Source: a virus
Length of the DNA stretch: 64,000 nucleotides
Strand: one strand, 5' to 3'
IMG/VR virus record: IMGVR_UViG_3300024520_005201
Location: 1-64,000 of that record
The notes below the pieces were generated by a model, which did not search any database, was not told where the DNA came from, and saw only the letters and a program-made list of their open reading frames with translations. How positions within the stretch are numbered: position 1 is the stretch's first letter; every line of letters begins with the position of its first letter. Below are positions 39,676-48,305 of the stretch, piece by piece. A program made the position numbers and the translations under genes.

Positions 39676-40757
39676 ACTTCTACCGTATTGTAGAACGGTT
39701 CCATTCTTTTTGTTCCCCAGAAATCTTCCATCCATACTGCTATGTTTGGTAGCCTATCCTTAGAATAAATCTTATCCTCTTTCCAGTTCTTAATCGGTTG
39801 GTCATTTTCATTATGACAAAGCTCTGGATAATCTTTCATATCGCAATAGTTATCTGTGCAAAATATCTGAGCATAATATCTACTTCTTATAGTGCACGCC
39901 ATCTCCTGTCTCTGCGGGTGCTCATCTAATATTTTAGGCTGAGGGCCATTGTAAAATAGAATCTCGTTAAGGTCTTCTTTGAAGTTAACGAACTCATCAA
40001 GCTTAATATCGAACTCAGTTGCTGCACTTCCTCCGCGACCTTCATACTTTGCTAGTTCACTACGATAGAACTCTGCCTTCATCTTGTGGAACTCATGCCC
40101 TTTAGCATGACCATAGTGGTAGATATAAAGGCCAGGCATTGTATACCTAAGTTGCTGCATCTCTGGAGTAAAGTAGGAGCATTTACCATTGGGTAATGTC
40201 GCAACAGGATGAGTGTAGTATCTCATGCCAGGAACATATTTAATAATTCTCTGGTGTTGCGGTTGCCACTCTGGGTGTGGTGCCCTGACGTGAAAGAAAT
40301 CTCTGTAGAAATGTAGGAACGTCGGTATAATTTCTGACGCTGTGGGATGCATATGTATGGCCTGTCTGACTCTATTTACGTCACCCTCCATATAGAACTC
40401 ATCTGCGTCTACTATGAACAGCCATTCACCTGGAGACGCTGCATCAATAAAGATTTGCTTCTGTTCTTCCAGCGATTTAAACGACCTGTTAAGCGTATAT
40501 AGTTGAATCTTATTGTCAGGGTCAGGAAAACTCTTAATAATCTCCAGAGTGCTATCAGTGCTAGAACCATCAGGTGTAGCTCCTGGACGCCCCTCAACAG
40601 CACCTTCAACCACCCGAATAATATCGAATTCATCGTAGTTGTTTTTGAGGACGTATTCAATCCAGTCTTCTTCATTATGACATCCAATACATTTAACGAG
40701 TTTAATTTTATTAAGGTCGTAGTTGACCTCACTCATAATTTTATCCATCTGTTTCAT
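39672..40757 (-). CDS. Family 2-like glycosyltransferase, 361 aa
   Basis: Start at ATG 40757 (overlap with the preceding TGA). IKLVKCIGCHNEEDWIEYVL, VVEGAVEGRPGATPDGSSTDST and GEWLFIVDADEFYME give the GT-A start, acidic loop and DAD metal site. C-terminal AKGHEFHKMKAEFYRSEL is helical. Long for a GT2, and with several cysteines near the end (CTDNYCDMKDYPELC) that may form a small metal or disulfide site. Confidence 0.82.
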   Translation of the reverse strand: MKQMDKIMSEVNYDLNKIKLVKCIGCHNEEDWIEYVLKNNYDEFDIIRVVEGAVEGRPGATPDGSSTDSTLEIIKSFPDPDNKIQLYTLNRSFKSLEEQKQIFIDAASPGEWLFIVDADEFYMEGDVNRVRQAIHMHPTASEIIPTFLHFYRDFFHVRAPHPEWQPQHQRIIKYVPGMRYYTHPVATLPNGKCSYFTPEMQQLRYTMPGLYIYHYGHAKGHEFHKMKAEFYRSELAKYEGRGGSAATEFDIKLDEFVNFKEDLNEILFYNGPQPKILDEHPQRQEMACTIRSRYYAQIFCTDNYCDMKDYPELCHNENDQPIKNWKEDKIYSKDRLPNIAVWMEDFWGTKRMEPFYNTVEV

Positions 40758-41848
40758 GCTGGACAAACTTCTTTTTCTACACAGGACATAACACTTTTAA
40801 TTGTATTATCCCAGGACAATTGCTTCGCTGTTTCCATGCCTGCGACATTTAGTCCTAGTTGTCCTGCTTGTTTTTTATTATGAACAGTCCTCATATGGTC
40901 TGCTAATTGCTCTGTGCTAAAGTTTGCCCATTCTCCTTGGCCGTTAAACCACTTGCCATCGTTAGCTGATTCCATTCCTGTAACGTCTAGCTTAAGTGAA
41001 TTCTCGTTAGTTAAGAATTGGGTATGACCAGAGTAATCTGTAGCAATGATGTGTGCTCCGCACGCCATCAGTTCTGGAATTTCTAGGTTCCAGCCTTCAG
41101 CGTGACTTGGAAATACGCCACAGTCTACGTGATTAAAAATCTTTCTAATCTGGTCGTGGGTCTCTAGCCTTGGAAAGAACTTAATATGACCGACCATTGG
41201 AGTGCTGGCGTATTTCTTTTTCCACTCAATGTTTTCGTGCCCAATGAATGGGTTGTCATTAATCATCCATAGTTCTACGTTATCACCAGGTTGGAACGCA
41301 AGACAGAAGGCTGCGAGTAGTTCCTCGTGGCCCTTTCTTTTTTCCCATTTACCTATGTTGATAAAAATTGTGCTATCTTTCTGCCAGTAGGCCCTGTTGC
41401 TTCTTTCGTTTTCATCTACAAAAAACTTGGCCGGGTCTACACCTAGGGGGGCAACGGTTACGGGGACATCTATATTATTTTCTTCAATGACATCCTTGGC
41501 CCAGTCAGAACACACAACTAATTGGTCAACATTGCTCAGGCTATGCTTCTCTCTATCATTGAATTTATTTAGTTCAAAGATAGGCCAGCCGATTCTCTGT
41601 CCCCTTCCTGGGAACATATCTAGCTGATACTGATGCCATATTCTTAGAGATGGTGCATTGCTATTATACGATTGTGCATTAAGAATGGAACTCTTGATTG
41701 CATTTTGTATTCCTGCATCTGGCCATTCTGGATTTCCAATAGGAAAGTAAGATACCTTATGGCCGTTAGCCACTAGAGACTTAAAAACATTACAACCAAC
41801 TACACCATAACCCAGCGTATTGATTGGCGCTACTAAATTAAAATCCAT
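40754..41848 (-). CDS. Glycosyltransferase family 4 (GT-B), 364 aa
   Basis: VAPINTLGYGVVGCNVFKSLV at the N-terminus; VAPLGVDPAKFFV, IFINIGKWEKRKGHEELLAAF and the E-x7-E motif in FPSHAEGWNLEIPELMACGAHIIATDY. A complete GT4 with both Rossmann halves. It overlaps its upstream neighbour by 11 nt and is one of three GT4 genes in tandem (to 44632). Confidence 0.88.
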   Translation of the reverse strand: MDFNLVAPINTLGYGVVGCNVFKSLVANGHKVSYFPIGNPEWPDAGIQNAIKSSILNAQSYNSNAPSLRIWHQYQLDMFPGRGQRIGWPIFELNKFNDREKHSLSNVDQLVVCSDWAKDVIEENNIDVPVTVAPLGVDPAKFFVDENERSNRAYWQKDSTIFINIGKWEKRKGHEELLAAFCLAFQPGDNVELWMINDNPFIGHENIEWKKKYASTPMVGHIKFFPRLETHDQIRKIFNHVDCGVFPSHAEGWNLEIPELMACGAHIIATDYSGHTQFLTNENSLKLDVTGMESANDGKWFNGQGEWANFSTEQLADHMRTVHNKKQAGQLGLNVAGMETAKQLSWDNTIKSVMSCVEKEVCPA

Positions 41849-42998
41849 TTGCCAACTTCCATTTCTTGTAGTAATGAAGTATGGTATCCTTCATGTGCTT
41901 TCCTACCTTGCCATATGAAAAGTCATCGACTCTTTCTTTGCAAAGTTTAATTCTATTTTCCCACTTGGAGTTCTTACTATCAAGCTGACAATAATTCCAC
42001 TCATGGTATGCATCTCTCATCGCGCTTCGTAGGCTAGAGATGTCTGGTTCTGCCCAGTTATCTTCTCCCGTATACATAAAGCTATGTGGGTGTGACATAT
42101 CGAAGCATGGACTAAGTGTGTAGTCCACTAGCCAACCTGTATCCTTATTGATAAATTCTGTTGGCCCACCCCAGCCTACTGCTATAGGTGGAACCCCGAA
42201 GCCCATGGCATCAAAGTGGGGAATTCCCCAGCCCTCGCCTCTACTAGGAAGAACGTAGCAATCAGATGTTGCATATAATCTTTTGATTGCTTCTTCTGAG
42301 AGAATCTCATGCACCAAATATACTTGAGGATATGAATTGATTCTCAATAGTTCCTTCATTTTATTAATTTGGTTTATCATTTTCTGCTTATGCTCTTCTG
42401 TATCTTGTGAACCAAAATAAACTTTCAGAATAAGCATTACATTATCTGTGCTTCTGAACTCACTGAAGTATGCTTTGAGTAGCGAGTCTAGTCCCTTCTT
42501 TTTACTAATTTGACAAATCGAAAGAAACTTAAACTTCCCTGTAGAGTTGGGAATTTGGAATGGTGCCAGGTCTTCATACTTTACTTTATCAAATGTATGA
42601 GGAACTTTTACTATAGGTATTGTAACGCCAGCTATTCTAGCTGCTTTTATATTCTCATCACAGGGAACTAGGGCTAGGTCCATGGTATTAATTTGGTTTA
42701 CCCATTCCTGAGGAACTCTATCGGTCTCCCATGCAAAATAATTTACGTTAAAGACATCTTTTCTTTTAGTAGTTTCATTAGGGGTGGTGTGCTGGATAAC
42801 TATATCTACATCCTGTAGGCTTCTGTTCTCTAATTCCTTCTCTCTATCTGAAAAGTTATGATTACCTCCATCATAATGGAGTGACCTTGTAACTAAATTA
42901 CAGTCTGCGCTATCTAATGCTTTGACATAATCCCTAGCTGCTGTAGCATATCCACTAAAGTCCTTGAGTGGCGCGACATATAAAATTTTAGGACTCAT
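41838..42998 (-). CDS. Glycosyltransferase family 4-like (GT-B), 386 aa
   Basis: ILYVAPLKDFSGYATAARDYVKAL at the start, IVKVPHTFDKVKY, FKFLSICQISKKKGLDSLLKAYF and YVLPSRGEGWGIPHFDAMGFGVPPIAV. The second glutamate of the E-x7-E motif is replaced by aspartate (E-x7-D), which still allows donor binding in some enzymes. No membrane part. Located between two other GT4 genes. Confidence 0.85.
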   Translation of the reverse strand: MSPKILYVAPLKDFSGYATAARDYVKALDSADCNLVTRSLHYDGGNHNFSDREKELENRSLQDVDIVIQHTTPNETTKRKDVFNVNYFAWETDRVPQEWVNQINTMDLALVPCDENIKAARIAGVTIPIVKVPHTFDKVKYEDLAPFQIPNSTGKFKFLSICQISKKKGLDSLLKAYFSEFRSTDNVMLILKVYFGSQDTEEHKQKMINQINKMKELLRINSYPQVYLVHEILSEEAIKRLYATSDCYVLPSRGEGWGIPHFDAMGFGVPPIAVGWGGPTEFINKDTGWLVDYTLSPCFDMSHPHSFMYTGEDNWAEPDISSLRSAMRDAYHEWNYCQLDSKNSKWENRIKLCKERVDDFSYGKVGKHMKDTILHYYKKWKLANGF

Positions 42999-44632
42999 AC
43001 TAAAACTCCTGGTAGCCCTATACTTTCTATGGATAGAGCTTTGTTAGGGTCATAGCCTCTAACCTCAAGGGACTTATTCCATCTAATAGTCTCAAACTTA
43101 TTATGAGTTTGATTCTCTCCTCTAAAAAATGCCTCAACAGACTCTCTACTATTCCCAGACGCCAAAGAGTTCATCCAATTTGTAAAACCTTGCTTGTCTG
43201 GTTCTCTATGTAGTATGTTTCTATAACAGGCTAGCACAAATTGTTCGTTGTTTAATCCAGCGGGGAGCGCTATATTATTTACGATTTTGAATTCTGGACG
43301 TCTATTCCACGTTTTACTTCTATCATGCATATCTAATTCATCAAAGATTCTTTCAAATTCATTTGCTGTGGAATCCCAATTATGAAGAGTGAGGGCACAC
43401 TCTCTAGCGCGCTTCCCCATTTTCTTACGCTTCTTAGAATTAGTTAACAAATCCTTGAAGCCAGCAACCATGCTATCTACATCTGGTAATGAACGCACAG
43501 CCATAGTTTCGGCCTCCGTATAGAAGGTTCCGATATCTATTGCTATACCTCCGCCATTTTCCACATGGTCTTCCATGGCAGAATAATTAGAGTAAAGCCC
43601 GGGGACTCCACAAGCTTTAGCTTCTACAATAGGTAATGCCCATCCTTCGCAAATAGCTGGTTGGACATAGATATCCATCATATTGAAAATTTCTGATAGT
43701 TCTTCTGTTGAAACTCCGCTGTGTGTGTTTGGCATGTGAGCTTTTATTTCTCCACAGAAAACACACTTTCCATTTCCACTCTTCCCCTCACTAGGAATAA
43801 ACCACGAAAAGAAGTTACGACTACAGGCGTCGCATCTGTACGTAAAAATAACGTGTCTATTAAGACCGTTTCTTTGAATAAGCTCAGGAATATTCCAACC
43901 AACATCCGGCCAGCTAGTATGACATAACAAAACAGATTTTTTAATTTCTTTAATATGTCCATAATCCTTGCGGAGTTTTGCATAAGCTTGGAACAACTCT
44001 GGGAAACACTTCCTCTTTTGGTTTCTCATCACAGTTCCAATAATTTTAAGCCCCTTCTGAAGACCCCACTCAGACCTTACTTCGAATTTATCTTTTGGAC
44101 TAAATACATCTAGGTCTACACCTGGGCTAGTGACGCTGGTCACATTTACCCCTTGGCCTTCTAGAATTCTTTTGCCAAACCTGCTATAGGTAGTCACTAT
44201 ATCTGACTTCTTAAAGGTATCTTCTATCCATTCTTTTCTTTGTGGGGCGCTATCTACGGTAGGAGTAATTACTGTTTTAAAGTTTGCTCTGAATTGAGAC
44301 TTAAGAATATGCTCAACCATCCATGGGTCTCTAGCATCAAATACAATATCTGGCTGGAAGTCTGCAACAACAGCATCAAATTTATATACTCCAAATTGAT
44401 TTACCGGTTGGCTCTTATAAACCTGAGCCTCCTGTTGGTTCTTGGGTAGATTCCCATAGAACTTCCACGGTAATTTCAAAGCACTCTCATCTGCCGAGTT
44501 TCCATAGCTACCGAACTCAGCTATTATATACTTATCCGTATCATAAATTCTTCTTATGATTTCTTTATTATATGTAGCAAATCCGGTAGAGAGCCAACTA
44601 GACTCTCCACAAAATAGAATTCTTTTCTTCAT
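42995..44632 (-). CDS. Large GT4 glycosyltransferase with zinc-ribbon insert and C-terminal DUF4214-like domain, 545 aa
   Basis: ILFCGESSWLSTGFATYNKEI at the start, SPGVDLDVFSPKDK, GTVMRNQKRKCFPELFQAY, and E-x7-E in AICEGWALPIVEAKACGVPGLYS. Inside the C-terminal Rossmann half, residues 262-293 have C-x2-C at 267/270 and 290/293 (CDAC and CVFC), a zinc-ribbon insert. After the GT core, residues about 465-520 (NNEQFVLACYRNILHREPDKQGFTNWMNSL) match the DUF4214 helical pattern seen next to glycosyltransferases. Confidence 0.82.
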   Translation of the reverse strand: MKKRILFCGESSWLSTGFATYNKEIIRRIYDTDKYIIAEFGSYGNSADESALKLPWKFYGNLPKNQQEAQVYKSQPVNQFGVYKFDAVVADFQPDIVFDARDPWMVEHILKSQFRANFKTVITPTVDSAPQRKEWIEDTFKKSDIVTTYSRFGKRILEGQGVNVTSVTSPGVDLDVFSPKDKFEVRSEWGLQKGLKIIGTVMRNQKRKCFPELFQAYAKLRKDYGHIKEIKKSVLLCHTSWPDVGWNIPELIQRNGLNRHVIFTYRCDACSRNFFSWFIPSEGKSGNGKCVFCGEIKAHMPNTHSGVSTEELSEIFNMMDIYVQPAICEGWALPIVEAKACGVPGLYSNYSAMEDHVENGGGIAIDIGTFYTEAETMAVRSLPDVDSMVAGFKDLLTNSKKRKKMGKRARECALTLHNWDSTANEFERIFDELDMHDRSKTWNRRPEFKIVNNIALPAGLNNEQFVLACYRNILHREPDKQGFTNWMNSLASGNSRESVEAFFRGENQTHNKFETIRWNKSLEVRGYDPNKALSIESIGLPGVLV

Positions 44633-44985
44633 TCAACCACCTGGTATGGAACCCTCTGTAGATTGTAGAGCTTATCCAGAGACCTTACCCTACTCTTTGC
44701 CAACTTTTTATCTACTGCTGTGTTATTACTCTTCGCTGTTTTATATTTACATAGCATCATAAACGTAACCTTATCTAAGGATATTGGATACTTAAGCTGT
44801 GCAACTACCGTAAGTACCTCGTGATACATACAGCTCCAGGCATATGACCTGAAATTTCTAATAGAATCTTTTTTCTGAAATGCTTGAAGCAAACCAACGC
44901 AGGCCGCCTGATAACAGTCGTCTCTGAGGTTTGATGGAACATTTTTAAGCACAGACCTAATAAGGCCTTCATATTCTTGTAACAC
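44629..44985 (-). CDS. Sigma-70 region 2-like protein, 118 aa
   Basis: NLRDDCYQAACVGLLQAFQKKD and NFRSYAWSCMYHEVLTVVAQLKYPIS follow the region 2 pattern of sigma-70 factors (DLxQEGxIGLxxA... FxxYAxxxIR). The usual region 4 helix-turn-helix is absent at 118 aa, so it may be an anti-host or partial factor. It could help redirect transcription of late or island genes. Its start overlaps the GT gene (ATGA). Confidence 0.65.
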   Translation of the reverse strand: MLQEYEGLIRSVLKNVPSNLRDDCYQAACVGLLQAFQKKDSIRNFRSYAWSCMYHEVLTVVAQLKYPISLDKVTFMMLCKYKTAKSNNTAVDKKLAKSRVRSLDKLYNLQRVPYQVVE

Positions 44986-44998
44986 TAGATATACTCCA

Positions 44999-45026
44999 GG
45001 GGGAGAGCAATGAGTTGCTCTCCCCC
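44999..45026 (-). terminator. Perfect 12-bp hairpin after ssb
   Basis: GGGGGAGAGCAA (44999-45010) pairs with TTGCTCTCCCCC (45015-45026), loop of four. It lies 12 nt downstream of the ssb stop. There is no T-tract on the minus strand; on the plus strand it is followed by TTCT. It is likely a transcript-end or mRNA-stabilising structure separating the ssb unit from the sigma-like/GT genes. Confidence 0.6.
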
Positions 45027-45037
45027 TTCTATTGTAT

Positions 45038-45439
45038 TTAGAACGGCAGGTCGTCTATTGCTTCAGAGCTGGTAGCCGGAGCAAGCGTGCGCTCATCCAC
45101 GGGCTTATCTTTACGATTCTTTCCAACCTGAAGTTCTAGGACATAGACTTTAATCTTACTTCGTTTCTCGCCAGTCTCTTTGGCTGTCCACTCATCAGTT
45201 TCTAGTCTGCCTCTAATATAGACTTCTGTCCCCTTACCAATACTTCTTTCAATATAATCAGCCTTTTGATTCCAGGCTTCGCAGTCTACAAAAGTCGGCT
45301 TATCAATCCACTCATCGCCTTTTTTATACGAACGGTTGACAGCTAATCTAATAGTGGCGACTCTACTGTCTCCGCCAATCTTTTTAATCTCGGGCTCTTT
45401 CGTGGTGTGACCAACTAAAATGACTTGATTTACATTCAT
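45038..45439 (-). CDS. ssb: Single-stranded DNA-binding protein
   Basis: 133 aa, standard SSB OB fold: NVNQVILVGHTTKEPEIK, VATIRLAVNRSYKKGDEWIDKPTFVDCEAW, YIERSIGKGTEVYIRGRLETDEW. The tail ends DDLPF, the acidic tip that binds partner replication proteins. Binds ssDNA at the replication fork with DnaB and DnaE. The gene follows a 157-aa ORF under a perfect -35/-10 promoter. Confidence 0.95.
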   Translation of the reverse strand: MNVNQVILVGHTTKEPEIKKIGGDSRVATIRLAVNRSYKKGDEWIDKPTFVDCEAWNQKADYIERSIGKGTEVYIRGRLETDEWTAKETGEKRSKIKVYVLELQVGKNRKDKPVDERTLAPATSSEAIDDLPF

Positions 45440-45450
45440 CGTAACTTCCT

Positions 45451-45924
45451 TTACAAATTCACTAAGGACAAAAATGGAGACAATACTCCATAAGAAATGG
45501 CTTCGCCGATAATCTCTTCATTCAAATTATCGCCTTCAAAAACAAATCTTTCATATAGTTCTTTTATCTTATCTTTCTTAAGAACTGTATCAAAATTTAT
45601 TATTCCTAGCTCCGGGGGGCTGAAGATAACTCCATCAGTCCTTTCTCCATCGGGGCCAACATATATTATTTCATCTAGGCTTACACCCTCCATTCTAATG
45701 AAGGACATAATCTCCTCAATTATGAGCGCTTCCGCTGCTAGCGCATCTATGGGTAGTGGAATGTCACTACCAGGACACACTAATCCATTATCCCATTTCC
45801 ATAGGAGTTTCGAGCCATGATAAGATACGACAACTCTACTATGAATTATATCTGATACCACCACACATTCAGCTTTTGGTGGGGATGATTTTAGATAATT
45901 TACTATTCTATTTCTGCTTGACAT
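45451..45924 (-). CDS. Hypothetical protein, 157 aa
   Basis: First gene after the promoter at 45942-45969. N-terminal (SSRNRIVNYLKSSPPKAECVVVSDIIHSRVVVSYHGS) looks like a small beta domain; then DALAAEALIIEEIMSFIRMEGV helix and an acidic end with hydrophobic strands (EIIYVGPDGERTDGVIF). Cotranscribed with ssb, so a replication-associated role is possible. No family recognised. Confidence 0.6.
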   Translation of the reverse strand: MSSRNRIVNYLKSSPPKAECVVVSDIIHSRVVVSYHGSKLLWKWDNGLVCPGSDIPLPIDALAAEALIIEEIMSFIRMEGVSLDEIIYVGPDGERTDGVIFSPPELGIINFDTVLKKDKIKELYERFVFEGDNLNEEIIGEAISYGVLSPFLSLVNL

Positions 45925-45941
45925 ATAGGTCTCCTAACATT

Positions 45942-45969
45942 ATTATACGCGGATTGAACATCGTGTCAA
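45942..45969 (-). promoter_or_regulatory. Perfect sigma-70 promoter
   Basis: Minus strand: -35 TTGACA (45964-45969), 16-nt spacer ending CGCG, -10 TATAAT (45942-45947). AGGAGA precedes the downstream ATG. It drives the 157-aa gene and ssb. Both hexamers match consensus exactly. Confidence 0.85.
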
Positions 45970-45977
45970 ATACTTTT

Positions 45978-47543
45978 TTATAAATGTTCAATCGCATTTA
46001 CTAATAAGCCGGTCCCTTTACTATTATCACTTTTCCTTCCTTTAATTAATACGGCCTTACCTTCTTTTATTATCCATCCTAACTTATTATATTGACTAGC
46101 AAATACAGTAACTCCATCCATCATATATGTATTATCGCTGACTTTCATAAAACACATAAGATTACCGTTCTTATCTTTAATCTCTCTAATGCCCTCTATG
46201 ATTACTCCTACCTTAACTCTATCTCCATGTCTGAGATTAAGGAAGTCCTTGCAGGTTGTATCCACCTTGTAGTTATTATATAGCTCTACTTCACTACCAC
46301 TTAAAGGCATTCCTAGGTGAAACTTTTCCCAAGCCAGAGCCATGCGCTTTCTATTTCCACCCAGGTCTCTCTTTATATCATTCCACTTCTCTATAATCCT
46401 AGGGCCTCTACTCTTATTAGGAATATTATTATCGAAGAGAGATATTATCATATCATCTACTGAACATGTATCAATAAAATCTTCACTAAAAAGAAAATCT
46501 CTTTCTCTATCAGTCAGAGATAATAGGAATTCATAACGAGCTAATAACCTAACACGGTCTATAGGTATTGCCAGAGCATTGCATTTAATTAAAGCTTGAA
46601 CTACATTCTTCTTTACCTTGCACTTATCTAAAAATAATTTCTTAAATAAACCATAGCTGGTATCAATACCTTTTAGTTGTTTAATATTCTCCAGGGATTT
46701 TTTACCTATACCTTTAATATGAGATATACCAAATACTAAATCATCATTATCTGTAAATTCAAACTGACTATTGCCAAACTCTACACTAGGAGGTAACACG
46801 TTGATATTAAATAACTTAGCTTCATATACCAACTGTTTAATTTCGTCAAACTCATCTGGGTTACTATCCGAAAACGCCAGTTTGTTCTTGAAGAACTCTA
46901 TTGGGAAATGAACCTTTGAATAAGCTCCCCAGTATCCCAGGATAGCATAACTGACTGCATGACTCTTATTGAATCCATAGCCTGCAAACTTTTCAATCCA
47001 AGAGAATACTATTTCTGCCTTATCTTGTGAGTGATTATTTTCAACTGCACCTTTAATAAACTTATCCTTAATCTTTTCAAATAGGTCAGTATTCTTTTTA
47101 CCCATAGCTTTTCTGGCCGTATCAGAATCTTGTAACGAGAAGCCCGCGAAGTCGGTGCAGATTCTCATAATCTGCTCCTGGTAAACAGGAACACCCATAG
47201 TATCCCTAAAGATAGGTTCTAGGACAGGGTCAATATATTCTGGTCTAAGCTCGCCATTCTTTGTCTTCACGTAGGTATCTGTAATATTTAGCATCTTCCC
47301 AGTAGCTGGGTCTTCTCTATACTCTGCTTCTAGGCATCCCGGACGAATTACACTAATGACTGCAGCTAATTCCTCTATGTTTCTAGGCGCAATCATTTTA
47401 CAAAATCTTCTACCTAGCTGCTTCTCAATTTGAAACAAACCCTTGGTTAAACCATTACTAATTAAATCCCAAGATGCTTGACAATGTAAATCAATATTAT
47501 CAAAATCTAAAGTTTCAAACTCACAACCACAATCAAACTTCAT
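45978..47543 (-). CDS. dnaE: DNA polymerase III alpha, C-terminal part (fingers, HhH, OB)
   Basis: About 521 aa. Start chosen at the internal ATG 47543 (MKFDCGCEF), overlapping the thymidine kinase stop; a longer start at 47576 is less likely. GLFQIEKQLGRRFCKMIAPRNIEEL and VISVIRPGCLE begin the fingers; KFAGYGFNKSHAVSYAILGYWGAY is the conserved DnaE element intact here, followed by ISHIKGIGKKSLENI (helix-hairpin-helix) and a C-terminal OB fold (RVKVGVIIEGIREI). The palm with its catalytic aspartates is in the gene at 49246. The junction lies between the third palm Asp and the fingers. Confidence 0.92.
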   Translation of the reverse strand: MKFDCGCEFETLDFDNIDLHCQASWDLISNGLTKGLFQIEKQLGRRFCKMIAPRNIEELAAVISVIRPGCLEAEYREDPATGKMLNITDTYVKTKNGELRPEYIDPVLEPIFRDTMGVPVYQEQIMRICTDFAGFSLQDSDTARKAMGKKNTDLFEKIKDKFIKGAVENNHSQDKAEIVFSWIEKFAGYGFNKSHAVSYAILGYWGAYSKVHFPIEFFKNKLAFSDSNPDEFDEIKQLVYEAKLFNINVLPPSVEFGNSQFEFTDNDDLVFGISHIKGIGKKSLENIKQLKGIDTSYGLFKKLFLDKCKVKKNVVQALIKCNALAIPIDRVRLLARYEFLLSLTDRERDFLFSEDFIDTCSVDDMIISLFDNNIPNKSRGPRIIEKWNDIKRDLGGNRKRMALAWEKFHLGMPLSGSEVELYNNYKVDTTCKDFLNLRHGDRVKVGVIIEGIREIKDKNGNLMCFMKVSDNTYMMDGVTVFASQYNKLGWIIKEGKAVLIKGRKSDNSKGTGLLVNAIEHL

Positions 47544-48087
47544 TCCAACACTCGAAACATCTAGGCTCGAAAGCATCTATTCCTCCTACTACTACTTGAC
47601 CTTTATCTTTTGTTTTTCTATATGTTCTAGTGGCACTATTAATTTTCTTACACCTAGAGCATACCGCCTTGAGACAAACTATGTTATCTGCCAGCGCTAA
47701 TAATTCTGGCATTGCACCAAAAGGTTTACCATATGAATCTTGTGATAAACCAGCTACAATAATATGGGACCACTCAGACCATTCGTCTATGCATCTAAGA
47801 ATTTGTACTTTATTAAAGAACTGTGCTTCATCAATAAGGATTACATTTATATCTCTATCATATTTTTTAAAACATTTGTATGCTTCATTAAAAAAGCTAT
47901 TTGAATCGACAGCATAGGCTGAAAATTTATCTCCGTAATGAGTAGTAATATCACTCTTGCTATATCTATCATCTATTTTTGGCTTAAATGCAATTACAAT
48001 ATCTCCTGCAACTATATGAGACATAGCTTTACTTATTAGGGCTGAGCTTTTGCCAGAGAACATTGGCCCCGTAATTACTGTTAGCAT
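47533..48087 (-). CDS. tdk: Thymidine kinase
   Basis: 184 aa, type II TK. P-loop GPMFSGKS at 7-14, then IDDRYSKSDITTHYG, LIDEAQFF (Walker B-like DEAQ), and a C-terminal zinc lasso with C-x2-C (CSRC) and CFEC. Phosphorylates thymidine to dTMP. It lies between the two halves of the polymerase alpha gene. Overlaps the FmdB-like gene (TAATG). Confidence 0.95.
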   Translation of the reverse strand: MLTVITGPMFSGKSSALISKAMSHIVAGDIVIAFKPKIDDRYSKSDITTHYGDKFSAYAVDSNSFFNEAYKCFKKYDRDINVILIDEAQFFNKVQILRCIDEWSEWSHIIVAGLSQDSYGKPFGAMPELLALADNIVCLKAVCSRCKKINSATRTYRKTKDKGQVVVGGIDAFEPRCFECWNEV

Positions 48088-48305
48088 TATTCTCCTAACA
48101 AATCTTTTCCAGTTTCTTTTTTATACCACTTGCCTAAAGTTTCTCTCTCTATATGAATGGCATTACTTCCAATGATTCTTCTTTCCCCTTTACCATCACA
48201 TCTCATAAAGCTGCAATTGATTTTTTCTTTAGGGTCTGAACTAATAGGTAGGTCAGCATTCCATGTGCCGCCACATAGGTCACAATGATATTTATATCTA
48301 GGCAT
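48087..48305 (-). CDS. FmdB-like zinc-ribbon protein, 72 aa
   Basis: MPRYKYHCDLCGGTWNADLP has the CxxC start of the FmdB/CxxC putative regulatory family, with a second pair around CSFMRCDGKG. The rest is basic. Such proteins are small zinc-binding regulators of unknown target. Fits between tdk and a 163-aa gene with an 8-nt overlap. Confidence 0.75.
   Translation of the reverse strand: MPRYKYHCDLCGGTWNADLPISSDPKEKINCSFMRCDGKGERRIIGSNAIHIERETLGKWYKKETGKDLLGE

Noticed and set aside
40754-44632. Three tandem GT4 genes as recent duplicates
   Set aside because: Their sequences differ strongly outside the common GT4 motifs, including E-x7-D in one and a zinc insert in another, so duplication is not recent.
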